64,000 nucleotides of DNA. Origin: Scopulibacillus_A cellulosilyticus. Lineage in GTDB: Bacteria > Bacillota > Bacilli > Bacillales > Sporolactobacillaceae. The number at the start of each line of letters is the position of its first letter. Position 1 is the stretch's first letter. The position numbers were made by a program, and so were the translations under genes. The stretch covers positions 73,074-137,073 of the forward strand of contig NZ_JBHTCO010000041.1 of assembly GCF_042665295.1 (NCBI RefSeq). The letters are read 5' to 3'. The notes under the pieces were generated by a model. It was not told the origin of the DNA. It saw only the letters and a program-made list of their open reading frames with translations, and ran no database searches. Below are positions 51,806 to 61,668 of the stretch, one piece after another.

Positions 51806-54040
51806 TCAAATGCTCTTATTACCCTTCTCCATTGATGAACCGCATAACGGGCACTGCTTATTATCCAGCTTGGCGTCTTCATTGGAGGTAATCTGTTGCC
51901 AGGCAATACATGTTGAACTTGTACAAATCCATGCTATAACGGTTCTTTTTGATGCCGGCTCATTTTGTTTTACGAATTGTTTCCCTGGTTTCTTCAAACT
52001 GTATGGTGACAGAAAAAATCGGGAGACTTCAGCTTTATGCCCCCGGTAATACGCGGGCGAGCAAATATAGATTTCATCCTTTGCCCGTGTAATTGCCACA
52101 TAAGCCAGCCGCCTCTCCTCTTCAATGGCATCCAATGCTTTTTCTTTCTCCGTTTTATCCACCCTGACGTCTTCCAATCGCCCGGCATCTATTGCTGAGC
52201 TGTGAGGAAGAATGCCTTCTGAAGCACCGATTAGAATAACGACCGGGAATTCCAAACCTTTGGATCTGTGGATCGTCATTAATGAAACCGCATTGGCATC
52301 ATTTGCTTTTGACAAACTCTGCAGCGCTTTTTGCTCTTTAACGATATCATCTATAAACCGAATAAACGCAGTAATACTGTCAAACCTTTTTGCCGACGAT
52401 TCAAGTTCATCTAATGTTTCTTTTATATTTTCCTTATGTAAGGATGTTTTCTCAAGGTTAGCTTCAAGAAATTTATCATAAAAGTTTTTGCGTATTTGCC
52501 GAATCGCTTTTAGCGGTTTTTCGTCTTTAAGTTCTTTCGTTAACTCAATTCTTTCCTTTATATTGTTCCTCTGATAATCTTTTAGATCAGGCGATTTTGT
52601 AAGATGAATCAGCGGATACTTTTTCATTTGAGTATTTTCCTGACTGTTAATCATAGACATGCCGTTTTGCCGGTTGATATAAAGTGTCGGTAATATACCC
52701 TCGATGGCATCGAAATCCCTTGGGTTTAATGATAGACGCAAATAATCAATGATAGGCTTTACAACCCAATGTTCATAGAAACTATCATCCTTTAAGGAAT
52801 ATGGGATAAAAGGGATTCGATTTAATATCAGCTGTTCGAACATCGCCCGGCTGCTGCTGGCCGTACGATGAAGAATTGCAAAGTCACCATATTCTCTTCG
52901 GCCTTCCCCGACCTCCCGTTTAATAAAACGGATAATCATTTCCGCTTCCTCATCTGTCGTTTGCGGGCGGCAGTATTCCGGGATGGCGTCAGCCTTCTTT
53001 GTCGCCTGCAATGTCTTCTTTCGTCTTTTCGAGTTCTCTTGTATCACTTTATTGCCCAAACCAACAATGCTGGCTGTTGAACGATAATTGATGTCTAATG
53101 TGACTGTTTGCGCTCCGGGAAATTCCTTTTGAAAGTTTAATATAAAATAATTGCTTGCCCCGTTAAAGGAATAGATGGTTTGATCATCATCTCCGACGAC
53201 AAAAAAGTTTTGGTGATGTTTAACAATCATTTTAATCAATTCATATTGCAAGACGTTCGTATCCTGAAACTCGTCGACCATCACGTATTTAAAGCGCCTT
53301 TGGAGTGATTGAAGTAAAGCGGGCGACTGCTTAAGGAGATGATAGGATTCAAGTAAAATATCATCAAAATCCATCTTGTTGTTATCTTTCTTCCATTGCT
53401 CATAACGCTGATAAATTTGTTTCTGCTCTTTTTCAGCATCGGTTTTATCCGGCATTTCCTTAAGATTAATTTTATATGAAGAAAATAACGACAGAAGTGT
53501 CTCAGGCTGATAGGCATCATGCAGGCCCATTTTTTTTAGAATTTGCTTAATCGTGATTTGCTTGGCTCTTTCAGATCCTAAGATTTGCTGCCGAAAACCG
53601 CTGTGTCTTAAGATCGTCAAGAAAAAAGAATGGAACGTGCAGGCCTGAACAGCGTAAGCCATTTGCTTTGTTAAGCCCGGCAAACGGGAAATCCGGTTCT
53701 TCATTTCATCGGCTGCTTTCTTTGTAAAAGTAACCAGCAGAATGTTGCCAGGAGCAACATGGTTGACGTTAATTAAGTAACCGGTTCGGCTTATCAAAAC
53801 AGAAGTCTTTCCCGATCCCGCACCGGCCAATGTTAAAACAGGACCATCAATATGACGAACCGCTTCAATTTGCGGCTTATTAAGAAAAATATTTTGCCGC
53901 TCCAATGCCCGGAAATAAAAAGCATCCGGTTCATGGTCCTCCACAATGTCCAAACTCGTTTCACCGCTTGCCATTTCAGCATGCGGTATTTTTTTATCAT
54001 TTGAACCAAGCGGTGTTTTATGAAATATTATTTCTTCCAA
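51806..54040 (-). CDS. UvrD/PcrA-like SF1 DNA helicase (YjcD-type)
   Basis: The 744-residue helicase has Walker A AGAGSGKTS at 72-80, motif II MVDEFQDTN, GDDDQTIYSFNGA, NYRS, and motif VI AYVAITRAKDEIYI. Compared with PcrA it is close in length but ends in a cysteine cluster (AWICTSSTC...QCPLCGSSM) that could bind zinc. B. subtilis YjcD is a similar protein. It probably unwinds DNA in repair or recombination. Stands alone with its own terminator. Confidence 0.9.
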   Translation of the reverse strand: MEEIIFHKTPLGSNDKKIPHAEMASGETSLDIVEDHEPDAFYFRALERQNIFLNKPQIEAVRHIDGPVLTLAGAGSGKTSVLISRTGYLINVNHVAPGNILLVTFTKKAADEMKNRISRLPGLTKQMAYAVQACTFHSFFLTILRHSGFRQQILGSERAKQITIKQILKKMGLHDAYQPETLLSLFSSYKINLKEMPDKTDAEKEQKQIYQRYEQWKKDNNKMDFDDILLESYHLLKQSPALLQSLQRRFKYVMVDEFQDTNVLQYELIKMIVKHHQNFFVVGDDDQTIYSFNGASNYFILNFQKEFPGAQTVTLDINYRSTASIVGLGNKVIQENSKRRKKTLQATKKADAIPEYCRPQTTDEEAEMIIRFIKREVGEGRREYGDFAILHRTASSSRAMFEQLILNRIPFIPYSLKDDSFYEHWVVKPIIDYLRLSLNPRDFDAIEGILPTLYINRQNGMSMINSQENTQMKKYPLIHLTKSPDLKDYQRNNIKERIELTKELKDEKPLKAIRQIRKNFYDKFLEANLEKTSLHKENIKETLDELESSAKRFDSITAFIRFIDDIVKEQKALQSLSKANDANAVSLMTIHRSKGLEFPVVILIGASEGILPHSSAIDAGRLEDVRVDKTEKEKALDAIEEERRLAYVAITRAKDEIYICSPAYYRGHKAEVSRFFLSPYSLKKPGKQFVKQNEPASKRTVIAWICTSSTCIAWQQITSNEDAKLDNKQCPLCGSSMEKGNKSI

Positions 54041-54150
54041 TATATATCACCAAATTATAATTTCAAAGTTTTATAGTATCTATTATTGTATCTTAATCAT
54101 GGATAATTTTAAAATCGTTCCTAAATATCGCTGTTAAAAATTAATAAAAT

Positions 54151-54178
54151 ACCCCATTAGATTTCTCTAACAGGGCAT
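54151..54178 (-). terminator. Terminator of the amino acid permease gene
   Basis: On the minus strand GCCCTGTTAGA pairs imperfectly with TCTAATGGGGT around GAAA, followed by ATTTTATT. Confidence 0.7.
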
Positions 54179-54182
54179 TCGT

Positions 54183-55610
54183 TCAATCGCTTAAAGTTTC
54201 TTCAGTTTTTTCAGATGGTAAGGAAACAGGCACATTCTTTCTTTTATATCTTATAAAATAATAGAGATAACAAACAGCCATTATCCCTATTCCGTAAAAG
54301 AATCCCGTTCGTTGCGCTGGATCAAAGATTGGAAAGATAAGGGTAATTGTACAGACGAGCAAACAAAACAGCGGAAGGACAGGGTAAAGCGGCGCCTTAA
54401 ATTTTAAATCTTTAACATTTCCGCCATCTTTAATAAACTTTTTACGGAATTGATATTGTGAAAGAGCGATGCCCATCCAAGCTATAGTAACGGATATACC
54501 TGAAGCTGATGTTAACAAAACATAAACCGTATTTGGCGCCAAAAAGCTTGTTAATAGTGACAGCAAAGAAAAGACAGTCGTAATAAGGAGCGCATTTAAC
54601 GGCACTTTACGCTTTGTCAGCTTTCCAAAGACAGGGTGAGCCATTTTTGTTTTTGAAAGGGACCATAACAAACGTGTCGAAGCATATAGACAAGAATTTC
54701 CTACTGATAAAACGGCTGTTAAAATAATAAAATTCATAATATCAGCTGCAAAAGGAATACCGACGGAATCAAAAAGGGTCACAAATGGACTTTTCATAAC
54801 ACCAAGCGATTTCGTTGGGAATAGAGCTGATAAAACAATCACCGACGCAATGTAGAAGAAGAGAATACGAACCACAACATTTCTTACTGCCTTAGGGATG
54901 TCTTTTTGCGGATTTTCGCTTTCACCTGAAGCAATACCTATCACTTCTGCGCCTTGATAAGAGAAAATAACATTGATCATCGTCATAAAAATGATCGAAA
55001 TACCTGCTGGAAATAAGTGCCCCGATGACAGATTTGAAAGATGAGGCGCCGGTCTCCCATTCATGTGAACGAAACCGAATACAGCACCGATACCAATAAT
55101 TAAAAAGAGAGCGACCGCCAAAACCTTAATAGCTGAAAACCAGTATTCTGCCTCAGCATATCCCCTCGTCGTTAAGGCATTTAATAAAAAGAGAATAACG
55201 ATAAATACCGCACACCATATCCAGATTGGTGTATGAGGAAACCATCTTTTCATTAAAATGCCCGCAGCCGTGAACTCAACACTTGCAGTTGTCGCCGACC
55301 CGATAAAATACATCCAGCCTAGCATAAAGCCTGTCGCAGGACCTATAAATTTAGTGGCATAGGCCTGAAAGGAACCCGTGACCGGCATATAGACTGACAG
55401 CTCGCCAAGACAAAGCATGACGAGAAACAAGACAAGCCCGCCTATAAGGTAAGCAATTAGGGAACCGCCTGCGCCTACCTGATTAATCGTGTAGCCAAGA
55501 TTTAAAAAAAGCCCGGTGCCGATGACACCGCCAAGAGAAAGCATGAATAAGTGCCGGCTTTTCATTGAACGTTTTAATTGATTGTCATGACCAGCTTCCT
55601 TTTTCATCAA
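54183..55610 (-). CDS. Amino acid permease (APC superfamily, AAT type)
   Basis: The 475-residue protein has about 12 membrane segments. The N-terminal LKRSMKSRHLFMLSLGGVIGTGLFLNLGYTINQVGAGGSLIAY and SVYMPVTGSFQAYATKFIGPATGFMLGWMYF are the AAT-type amino acid permease signatures, and FSYQGAEVIGIASGESENP is the later conserved loop. The next genes upstream encode arginine/dimethylarginine enzymes, so arginine, ornithine or citrulline is a likely substrate. Confidence 0.9.
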   Translation of the reverse strand: MMKKEAGHDNQLKRSMKSRHLFMLSLGGVIGTGLFLNLGYTINQVGAGGSLIAYLIGGLVLFLVMLCLGELSVYMPVTGSFQAYATKFIGPATGFMLGWMYFIGSATTASVEFTAAGILMKRWFPHTPIWIWCAVFIVILFLLNALTTRGYAEAEYWFSAIKVLAVALFLIIGIGAVFGFVHMNGRPAPHLSNLSSGHLFPAGISIIFMTMINVIFSYQGAEVIGIASGESENPQKDIPKAVRNVVVRILFFYIASVIVLSALFPTKSLGVMKSPFVTLFDSVGIPFAADIMNFIILTAVLSVGNSCLYASTRLLWSLSKTKMAHPVFGKLTKRKVPLNALLITTVFSLLSLLTSFLAPNTVYVLLTSASGISVTIAWMGIALSQYQFRKKFIKDGGNVKDLKFKAPLYPVLPLFCLLVCTITLIFPIFDPAQRTGFFYGIGIMAVCYLYYFIRYKRKNVPVSLPSEKTEETLSD

Positions 55611-55667
55611 AATCGCCCCCCAGACGAAGCTGTTTTAGGAATATTAAGTCAATTGGCTTAAGGAATG

Positions 55668-55700
55668 ATCCCTTTTTAGAACTTGGTTCTAAAAAGGGAT
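55668..55700. terminator. Bidirectional terminator between DDAH-like gene and permease gene
   Basis: A perfect 15-bp stem (ATCCCTTTTTAGAAC and its complement) with a 3-nt loop, in the gap 55611-55705. Confidence 0.85.
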
Positions 55701-55705
55701 TAAAG

Positions 55706-56590
55706 TTAAATTCGTACAATCGGACATGTCAGACAAGTCGGACCGCCTGTTCCTTTAAACGATATTTCATCACCCGGATACTCAAATACTACCGCTCCGG
55801 CGCTCTCAAGCATCACTTTTGTTTTCGGATTGCCTTGTAATATTAAACATTTTCGCGGTGCAAGTGCCAAGACGTTGCTGCCTAAATGGTCATATTCCTC
55901 TTTTGGCACCTCAATGAATTTGATGCCCCTGTCTATCAACCATTCTCTGAAAGAGACCGGCATATACTCGGAGTAAACAACCGCCAAATCGTTATCTACG
56001 AGACTAATAATTGACATGAGATGCAAGCATTCATCCGGTCCGTTGCCATGAGGAAGAGGAACGACAATAAATTCATCCACCAGGCCGGAAACAATCTCCC
56101 GCAATTGCCGAATGCCTTCATCATTTGTACGATACCCGCGCCCGACCGCCAGCGTCCGTTCATCAATCCAAACGATATCTCCGCCTTCCACGCGGCCTTT
56201 ACCGGTAATCTCACCAAGAAACGGTATCCCTAATTCATTTAAATATTCTTTATCCGCCGCCGGTTCACCTTGACGCAGGGCCTTACCCGGCTTCAACAAT
56301 ATGGCGCCTTTTTTGGTGATTTTAACGGCATCATGAGTATAAATGGAATCCAGCCCAACTTCACTATGACGCGGGAGATAATGGACATTTGGGATATGAC
56401 CTTTTATTATGGCTTCAAACGCTTTATATTCTTCAATTGCTTTCTCATAATCCGGGCAGCTCACGTAATTGTACGCTTTCCAATGCTGCTCAAGATGTTC
56501 TTGGCTTATAAAGGCGTCTCTAGGGTGTTTGATCAATATGCTTTCAATTTTGCCTGCCATAGATTGACAACCGTATGCCATTGCTGCCAC
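55706..56590 (-). CDS. Dimethylarginine dimethylaminohydrolase/amidinotransferase-family protein (larger copy)
   Basis: The 294-residue protein has the guanidine-modifying fold: TGKGRVEGGDIVWID, GYRTNDEGIRQL, HGNGPDECLHLMSIISLVDND with the catalytic histidine, and the C-terminal cysteine in GPTCLTCPIV. It is a DDAH/arginine-deiminase relative that turns arginine or methylated arginine into citrulline. It starts two bases after the stop of a second family member, so the pair are cotranscribed and may have different substrates. Confidence 0.87.
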   Translation of the reverse strand: MAAMAYGCQSMAGKIESILIKHPRDAFISQEHLEQHWKAYNYVSCPDYEKAIEEYKAFEAIIKGHIPNVHYLPRHSEVGLDSIYTHDAVKITKKGAILLKPGKALRQGEPAADKEYLNELGIPFLGEITGKGRVEGGDIVWIDERTLAVGRGYRTNDEGIRQLREIVSGLVDEFIVVPLPHGNGPDECLHLMSIISLVDNDLAVVYSEYMPVSFREWLIDRGIKFIEVPKEEYDHLGSNVLALAPRKCLILQGNPKTKVMLESAGAVVFEYPGDEISFKGTGGPTCLTCPIVRI

Positions 56591-56592
56591 CC

Positions 56593-57354
56593 TTAAAACC
56601 TTAGAGACAGGCAGCTAAGTCCGCCGTCTTGCTTTCTGAATTCGCTCATTTCTAATTCAATCGTTTGATAACCTGCATCTTCAATTCTTTTCTTAGCCTT
56701 TTCATAGCCTTTAGGCATAATCACATAATCATTGACGCGTATACAGTTTGCGGCATATTCTTCATCAGCATCAATCTTAATTTGATTGAAATCTTTAAAG
56801 AGATCATGATCAATAAATTCCCCGGCAACAACCATATCCCGATCACCCAAATAAGCGATGCCTGTTTTCAAGTGGAAAAACTTTTCGAGCGGGACAATCG
56901 TTCCGGTGTAACCGTATTTTTCCAGAATCGCAATAAGCTGCTTAGCCCCTTCTTCATTAGTTCTGTCAGAAAGACCAATATAAAAATGATCCTGTACTTG
57001 AAGGACATCACCGCCGTCAAGCGTGCCAGGGGATTTAATATATTCCAAAGTATCATAGAATTTCTTTAATACTTCTTTCATATCGACAATCTCGCCATTA
57101 CGGCTGTCTGCGCCCGGGTTAGTAATGATCGCGCATTTTTCTGTCACGATAGCGGTATCCTCAACAAAAGTTGAATCCGGGAATCTTTCATCCGCTTCTA
57201 AGACAGTGGCTTCAACGCCGCATTTTTTTAATGCTTCAACATATTTGGCGTGCTGCTCAAGCGCCTTTTCATAGTCGGGCTTGCCTAAATCCGAAGTTGT
57301 TAAACCATTAACGAAACTTTTGCTTATTTTTTTAACAATGACTTGTTTGAACAT
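56593..57354 (-). CDS. Dimethylarginine dimethylaminohydrolase (DDAH)
   Basis: The 253-residue protein has DDAH motifs: LEADERFPDSTFVEDTAIV, PGTLDGGDVLQVQDHFYIGLSDRTNEEG, the catalytic histidine in FFHLKTG near residue 162, and C249 in GGLSCLSL. It hydrolyses NG,NG-dimethylarginine to citrulline and dimethylamine. GGAGG precedes the ATG. It lies between rocB and a longer paralogue, in what appears to be an arginine breakdown operon. Confidence 0.93.
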   Translation of the reverse strand: MFKQVIVKKISKSFVNGLTTSDLGKPDYEKALEQHAKYVEALKKCGVEATVLEADERFPDSTFVEDTAIVTEKCAIITNPGADSRNGEIVDMKEVLKKFYDTLEYIKSPGTLDGGDVLQVQDHFYIGLSDRTNEEGAKQLIAILEKYGYTGTIVPLEKFFHLKTGIAYLGDRDMVVAGEFIDHDLFKDFNQIKIDADEEYAANCIRVNDYVIMPKGYEKAKKRIEDAGYQTIELEMSEFRKQDGGLSCLSLRF

Positions 57355-57437
57355 TGAAAGTCCTCCTTGGATTTATTTAAAATTTACAATTAAATTAATT
57401 CTACCTTTTTAGGCAATTTAATAAAATGGTAAGTTAT

Positions 57438-59132
57438 TCATTTTTTATATTCAAAATATTCTTTGGATTTTCTTACACTGGTATCTTGTGTTAACAATAT
57501 TTCCGTTAACCTTCTGATAAGCATCGGCAGGGTATTGAAAGAGTAAGGTTTATAAACCCTTTCTGTCCATTTATGCGCGTCCTTGCCGTAGACACCCATG
57601 TTAATCGCAGGTATTGAAAGTGAACGAATGTCTTTAACCGGAATTGAATAGCATTCGTTCCATAATGAAAAGTTTTCTATTAATGCCTCCAGACCTTCAT
57701 TTGTTTCGTGCAAGCTTAAATAGCTGCTGTCGGATAGGAAAGGAAAGAAGCGTTTAATCGCAAAACTGTCTTGTTCTCCCGATTCTTCTACAACTTGTTT
57801 CATAGCATTAAGAATCATGTGATCTCGTAATTTATGATCTCTTAAATAATTATTAGGTAAGTACGGCGGACTATAAAACAAAATAACACGCGGTTTCTTC
57901 TCGCTATCTTTCTGCTGAAGGGCATCAACGATTTTAAAAGATAACTCCCGCAGTTCCATCCCTTTATGGTCCTGCACCGTCTGTCTTATCACATGATCAA
58001 CGTCAATACCCCGGTCTTTTAGTAACGAAATATACTCCTGCAAAGTATTGACCTCAATATGCCATGACAGTTGGGATGTTATTTGGCCTGTTTTTTTGGC
58101 ATACCTGTCATAATTTTCTTTCAGCTTTTCTTCTACAGCTGTACAAGCATCTATCGTTAACCGTTTTAACTTGTTTATCACACCTGCCAGACTTTCTTCA
58201 TATAAAAAGTAATTAAAATACATGTAGGTCTTAAAAGGCGTTTGTACATTATAAATATCTTTTTCATCACGCTGATACAAGCACGACGGGGGATTAACGA
58301 CCTCACCTTCAATGTCCTCAATTAAATCCATATTATTATTAATCTGCCAATTAATTTTAGAAGCAATTAGAGTTGAGTCTATCCCTTTTAGTGTTTCTCC
58401 AACATGTGATTCTCTTCCATATATATAGAAAGATGGCAGTAACTTTCCGGCAGCACCCGTATAAAGATAGTGTGTCTTGTCATTTTCAAAAAGCGGACTG
58501 ACAAAATCACTATTTATAGCCGCAATAAATTCAAGACCTTCTTCAATCTGGAGACGTTTTAATTCTGAAATTGCTGCTATAACGCCTTTATGCTCAGATT
58601 CTTCATCAGGATTGAACATGACAAGTAAATTTCCTTGCATTTCATCATGGTGTTCCGAGAAGTATAATAAATTCGCAAGATGGACCGCATCACCGCTCTG
58701 CATGTCAAGAGCTCCCCGCCCGAACATCCAGTCTCCGGATTGTGCCTCCGCTTTAACTTCCGGATCAGCCTCGTATTCTTTGAAATAGGCCATCAGTGCA
58801 TCCGGATTGAAAGCTTTATCTTCAATTGATCCAAAATCTTTCACACCGACTGTATCAAAATGGCTGTGATAAATCATGGTTGCAGGCGCGGAAAGCCCGC
58901 CCTTTACAAACGCGAAAATATTTTTCTTTCTATATTTGCTGTCAGGTATAACTTGTTCCCAAAGATGTTCCGGGTGACGTTGAAAATATGGAAATGAAGC
59001 AATCCACTGTTTGATTTGGTCTGCCTTTTTACTTTCACCTTCTGTCCCGGTCACACTTGGTATTTGAACAAGCTGTTTTGTCATAAATTCAATTTGTTCG
59101 GATAACGATTTTGTTTGTAAAAAGTGATACAT
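57438..59132 (-). CDS. rocB: Arginine utilisation protein RocB (M20 family)
   Basis: The 564-residue protein matches the length of B. subtilis RocB (about 566 aa). It has the M20 metal motif YHSHFDTVG, MFGRGALDMQSGDAVH and FNPDEESEHKGV. RocB belongs to the arginine/ornithine degradation regulon although its exact reaction is not settled. The ORF starts at the ATG at 59132, with GAGG nearby. A cre site lies upstream, consistent with glucose repression. The gene is divergent from an IclR regulator. Confidence 0.9.
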   Translation of the reverse strand: MYHFLQTKSLSEQIEFMTKQLVQIPSVTGTEGESKKADQIKQWIASFPYFQRHPEHLWEQVIPDSKYRKKNIFAFVKGGLSAPATMIYHSHFDTVGVKDFGSIEDKAFNPDALMAYFKEYEADPEVKAEAQSGDWMFGRGALDMQSGDAVHLANLLYFSEHHDEMQGNLLVMFNPDEESEHKGVIAAISELKRLQIEEGLEFIAAINSDFVSPLFENDKTHYLYTGAAGKLLPSFYIYGRESHVGETLKGIDSTLIASKINWQINNNMDLIEDIEGEVVNPPSCLYQRDEKDIYNVQTPFKTYMYFNYFLYEESLAGVINKLKRLTIDACTAVEEKLKENYDRYAKKTGQITSQLSWHIEVNTLQEYISLLKDRGIDVDHVIRQTVQDHKGMELRELSFKIVDALQQKDSEKKPRVILFYSPPYLPNNYLRDHKLRDHMILNAMKQVVEESGEQDSFAIKRFFPFLSDSSYLSLHETNEGLEALIENFSLWNECYSIPVKDIRSLSIPAINMGVYGKDAHKWTERVYKPYSFNTLPMLIRRLTEILLTQDTSVRKSKEYFEYKK

Positions 59133-59218
59133 GACAGCCTCCCCCCTTCGAAATGATGCAGCCTAACAATTACAGTTAAGTTGAAAACTGCAAAAATCAT
59201 TATTAATAGCAGAATAAT

Positions 59219-59232
59219 AGAAAACGCTTACA
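59219..59232. promoter_or_regulatory. cre site upstream of rocB
   Basis: On the minus strand TGTAAGCGTTTTCT fits the CcpA consensus TGWAARCGYTWNCW fully. It is about 87 nt upstream of the rocB start in the rocB/iclR divergent region 59133-59485, which otherwise holds only AT-rich promoter DNA. Confidence 0.75.
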
Positions 59233-59485
59233 ATCATTCATTTAAAAACGAATCATCTCCCCTTTTAAAAATGATTCATCAAAAATTATTATTGTATTTC
59301 GTTTAATTTTTCCGTATTACGGAAATGTTTTTCATAATACGATAAAATCTAATTATATTTAAAACCATTTTTATTATTTTGTCAATACACACTATTTAAA
59401 AAACCAGCCGTATATTTATTTACACCATTTCTTTACTCATGTAGAATAAAAATATCTAAATATAAAATGGGAATTGGAGAAGACT

Positions 59486-60226
59486 ATGGTTCAATCAATT
59501 GACAGGGCAATGCAAATTATAAATATCCTGATCTCAGATGACAGCAAAAATTCATGGGCCATTTCCGAAATTGCAAACGAAACCGGGCTTCCGCTAGGTT
59601 CGGTCCACCGGATTATCAGCACCTTAATGAAGCATGGTTTGGTATCACAGATCCCCGAGACAAAGCGATATAAAGTGGGATATACCTGGATGGAAATCGG
59701 ACTCCGTTCACTCGAAAATATCGATTTCAGAGAAGCGACTCGTCCTATCATGGAACAATTGGCTCTGGAAGTTAAAGAGAGTGTATATTTTAGTATACCT
59801 AATGGAAACTTTGCTATTATTATTGATAGAGTTGACAGTCCTTCAAGTGTACGAATCATAGATAACCTCGGCGAACGAATCCCTTTGCATATCGGCGCCG
59901 CCAATAAATCAATGCTCGCTTATATGGATGATAAAAAAGCCAACCGTATTATCAACCAATTAATAGATTCTGAGGACGATAGATTAACACTGTTACAGAT
60001 GCTCCGTGAAATTAGAACAAACGGGTTCGCTGTAAGTTACAGCGAAAAAACAGAAGGAACCGCATCTATTGCAGCTCCCGTCATCGGCTTTAACAATAAA
60101 ATCATCGGCTCATTGTACATCAATTTGCTGAGTCACCAAATACCGGATGACCGATTATCTTTTTTAATCGAAAAGGTTAAAAATGCCGCCAATGAAGCCT
60201 CAATGCGAATTGGCAAAACACCATAA
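59486..60226 (+). CDS. IclR-family transcriptional regulator
   Basis: The 246-residue regulator has an N-terminal winged HTH (WAISEIANETGLPLGSVHRIISTLMKHGLV) and an IclR effector domain (IPLHIGAANKSMLAYM and GFAVSYSEKTEGTASIAAPV). The ATG at 59486 with TTGGAGAAG upstream is preferred over a TTG 12 nt earlier. It is divergent from rocB and the DDAH genes and probably controls them. Confidence 0.92.
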   Translation: MVQSIDRAMQIINILISDDSKNSWAISEIANETGLPLGSVHRIISTLMKHGLVSQIPETKRYKVGYTWMEIGLRSLENIDFREATRPIMEQLALEVKESVYFSIPNGNFAIIIDRVDSPSSVRIIDNLGERIPLHIGAANKSMLAYMDDKKANRIINQLIDSEDDRLTLLQMLREIRTNGFAVSYSEKTEGTASIAAPVIGFNNKIIGSLYINLLSHQIPDDRLSFLIEKVKNAANEASMRIGKTP

Positions 60227-60241
60227 GGCTTAAAAAATAAA

Positions 60242-60280
60242 GAAGCCGATTCCTTAACGAACAAGAATCAGCTTCTTTTA
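60242..60280. terminator. Bidirectional terminator between IclR and aminotransferase genes
   Basis: GAAGCCGATTC pairs with GAATCAGCTTC (one mismatch), followed by TTTT. Confidence 0.8.
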
Positions 60281-60302
60281 AAATGCCTGGCAAAATCAAA
60301 TT

Positions 60303-61496
60303 TTATTTTTCTACTAAAGAAGATTGGAAGAGATTCAGTTTACCGATCCGATTAACAGCCTCTATAAGCCGCTCTTCATCCACTAATAAACCGACTCTTA
60401 CATAACCTTCACCATATTTGCCAAATCCTTTTCCGGCTGCAACAGCCACATCCGCTTCTTCAAGTAAATAATCAGCAAACGCTTCGCTGGTAAAACCATC
60501 CGGGACAGGGAGCCATGCGAAAAATGAACCCGCTGGCGCTTCGACTTGCCATCCAATTCTTCGGCATGCCTTAATAAAGGTATTCCGGCGCTGTTCATAG
60601 AGTAATACGCTGTCTTCTACACATTGTTGATTACCTGTTAAGGCTGTAACAGCCGCTTTTTGTACAGCCGGAAAAAGACTGACGTATAAATGGTCTTGTA
60701 TGAGGTTTAGGCTTTCGATAATGACAGGGTTTCCTATTGCAAAGCCGATGCGCCACCCCGCCATATTATAAGTCTTCGACAACGTGTACATTTCCACGCC
60801 GACTTCTTTTGCCCCCTCTGCCTCAAGAAAACTTACGGGCTTTTTACCATCAAAGCCGATAGCCCCATAGGCAAAATCATGCAACACTGCGATATTATGT
60901 TTTTTCGCAAAAGCAACTGTTTCCTCAAAAAATGCCCGATTTGCCGTCGCACCGGTCGGATTGTTCGGGTAATTTAAATACATTAACTTCGCTGCCTCTG
61001 TGTATTCTTCCGGTATTGCGTTGTAATCAGGCAAAAAATCATTTTGAGCTTTGAGAGGAAACGTCTGATATTTGGTATTGGATAACGCAGCCCCTGATAA
61101 ATAATCAGGATACCCCGGGTCCGGCAATAACATAAGGTCTCCCTCGTTTAACAAACACATCGGCAGTTCGACTAGACCAGCCTTTGTTCCGAATAAAATG
61201 GCTACCTCAGTTAATGGGTCAACATCAACACCATATTGCTTTTTATAAAATGATGCTGCAGCATTTTTTAACTCAGGCATGCCGCGGAACGGGGAATATT
61301 TGTGTGTGTCAGGGTTCTCCGCTGCGGTTTGCAGGGCTTTAACAATATGAGAAGGTGTTGGCTGATCAGGATTACCCTGTCCTAAGTTAATAATATCCCG
61401 CCCTTCGGCAATAGCTCTACTCACCTTCTCAACTAAGGTTGCAAAAAATTGAACAGGCAGTTTTTTTAAGCGTTCTGAATATTCCATGTGATCCAC
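60303..61496 (-). CDS. mtnE: PLP-dependent aminotransferase, MtnE-like
   Basis: The 397-residue class I/II aminotransferase has the PLP lysine in YTLSKTYNMAGWRIGFA, NYPNNPTGAT and DFAYGAIGFDGKKPVSFLEAEGAKEVG. These segments agree with B. subtilis MtnE, which makes methionine from 4-methylthio-2-oxobutyrate in the methionine salvage pathway. GGTGG precedes the ATG. Other salvage genes are not in the window, so a general glutamine/aromatic transaminase role remains possible. Confidence 0.8.
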   Translation of the reverse strand: MDHMEYSERLKKLPVQFFATLVEKVSRAIAEGRDIINLGQGNPDQPTPSHIVKALQTAAENPDTHKYSPFRGMPELKNAAASFYKKQYGVDVDPLTEVAILFGTKAGLVELPMCLLNEGDLMLLPDPGYPDYLSGAALSNTKYQTFPLKAQNDFLPDYNAIPEEYTEAAKLMYLNYPNNPTGATANRAFFEETVAFAKKHNIAVLHDFAYGAIGFDGKKPVSFLEAEGAKEVGVEMYTLSKTYNMAGWRIGFAIGNPVIIESLNLIQDHLYVSLFPAVQKAAVTALTGNQQCVEDSVLLYEQRRNTFIKACRRIGWQVEAPAGSFFAWLPVPDGFTSEAFADYLLEEADVAVAAGKGFGKYGEGYVRVGLLVDEERLIEAVNRIGKLNLFQSSLVEK

Positions 61497-61668
61497 CTTT
61501 AAGCGTAATTATTTGTACAAGATTATAAAAATTCTATAACCTTTGTATGAAGATGTCCAGAGATATAATTTGGGATGCTATCTAAAGGACTACTTTACAG
61601 GAGCTCTTTTTTTAAAAGGTAATCTTAAAAAGTTTATAAAAGAAAGGGACCTTTATTTCTGCTTAACA

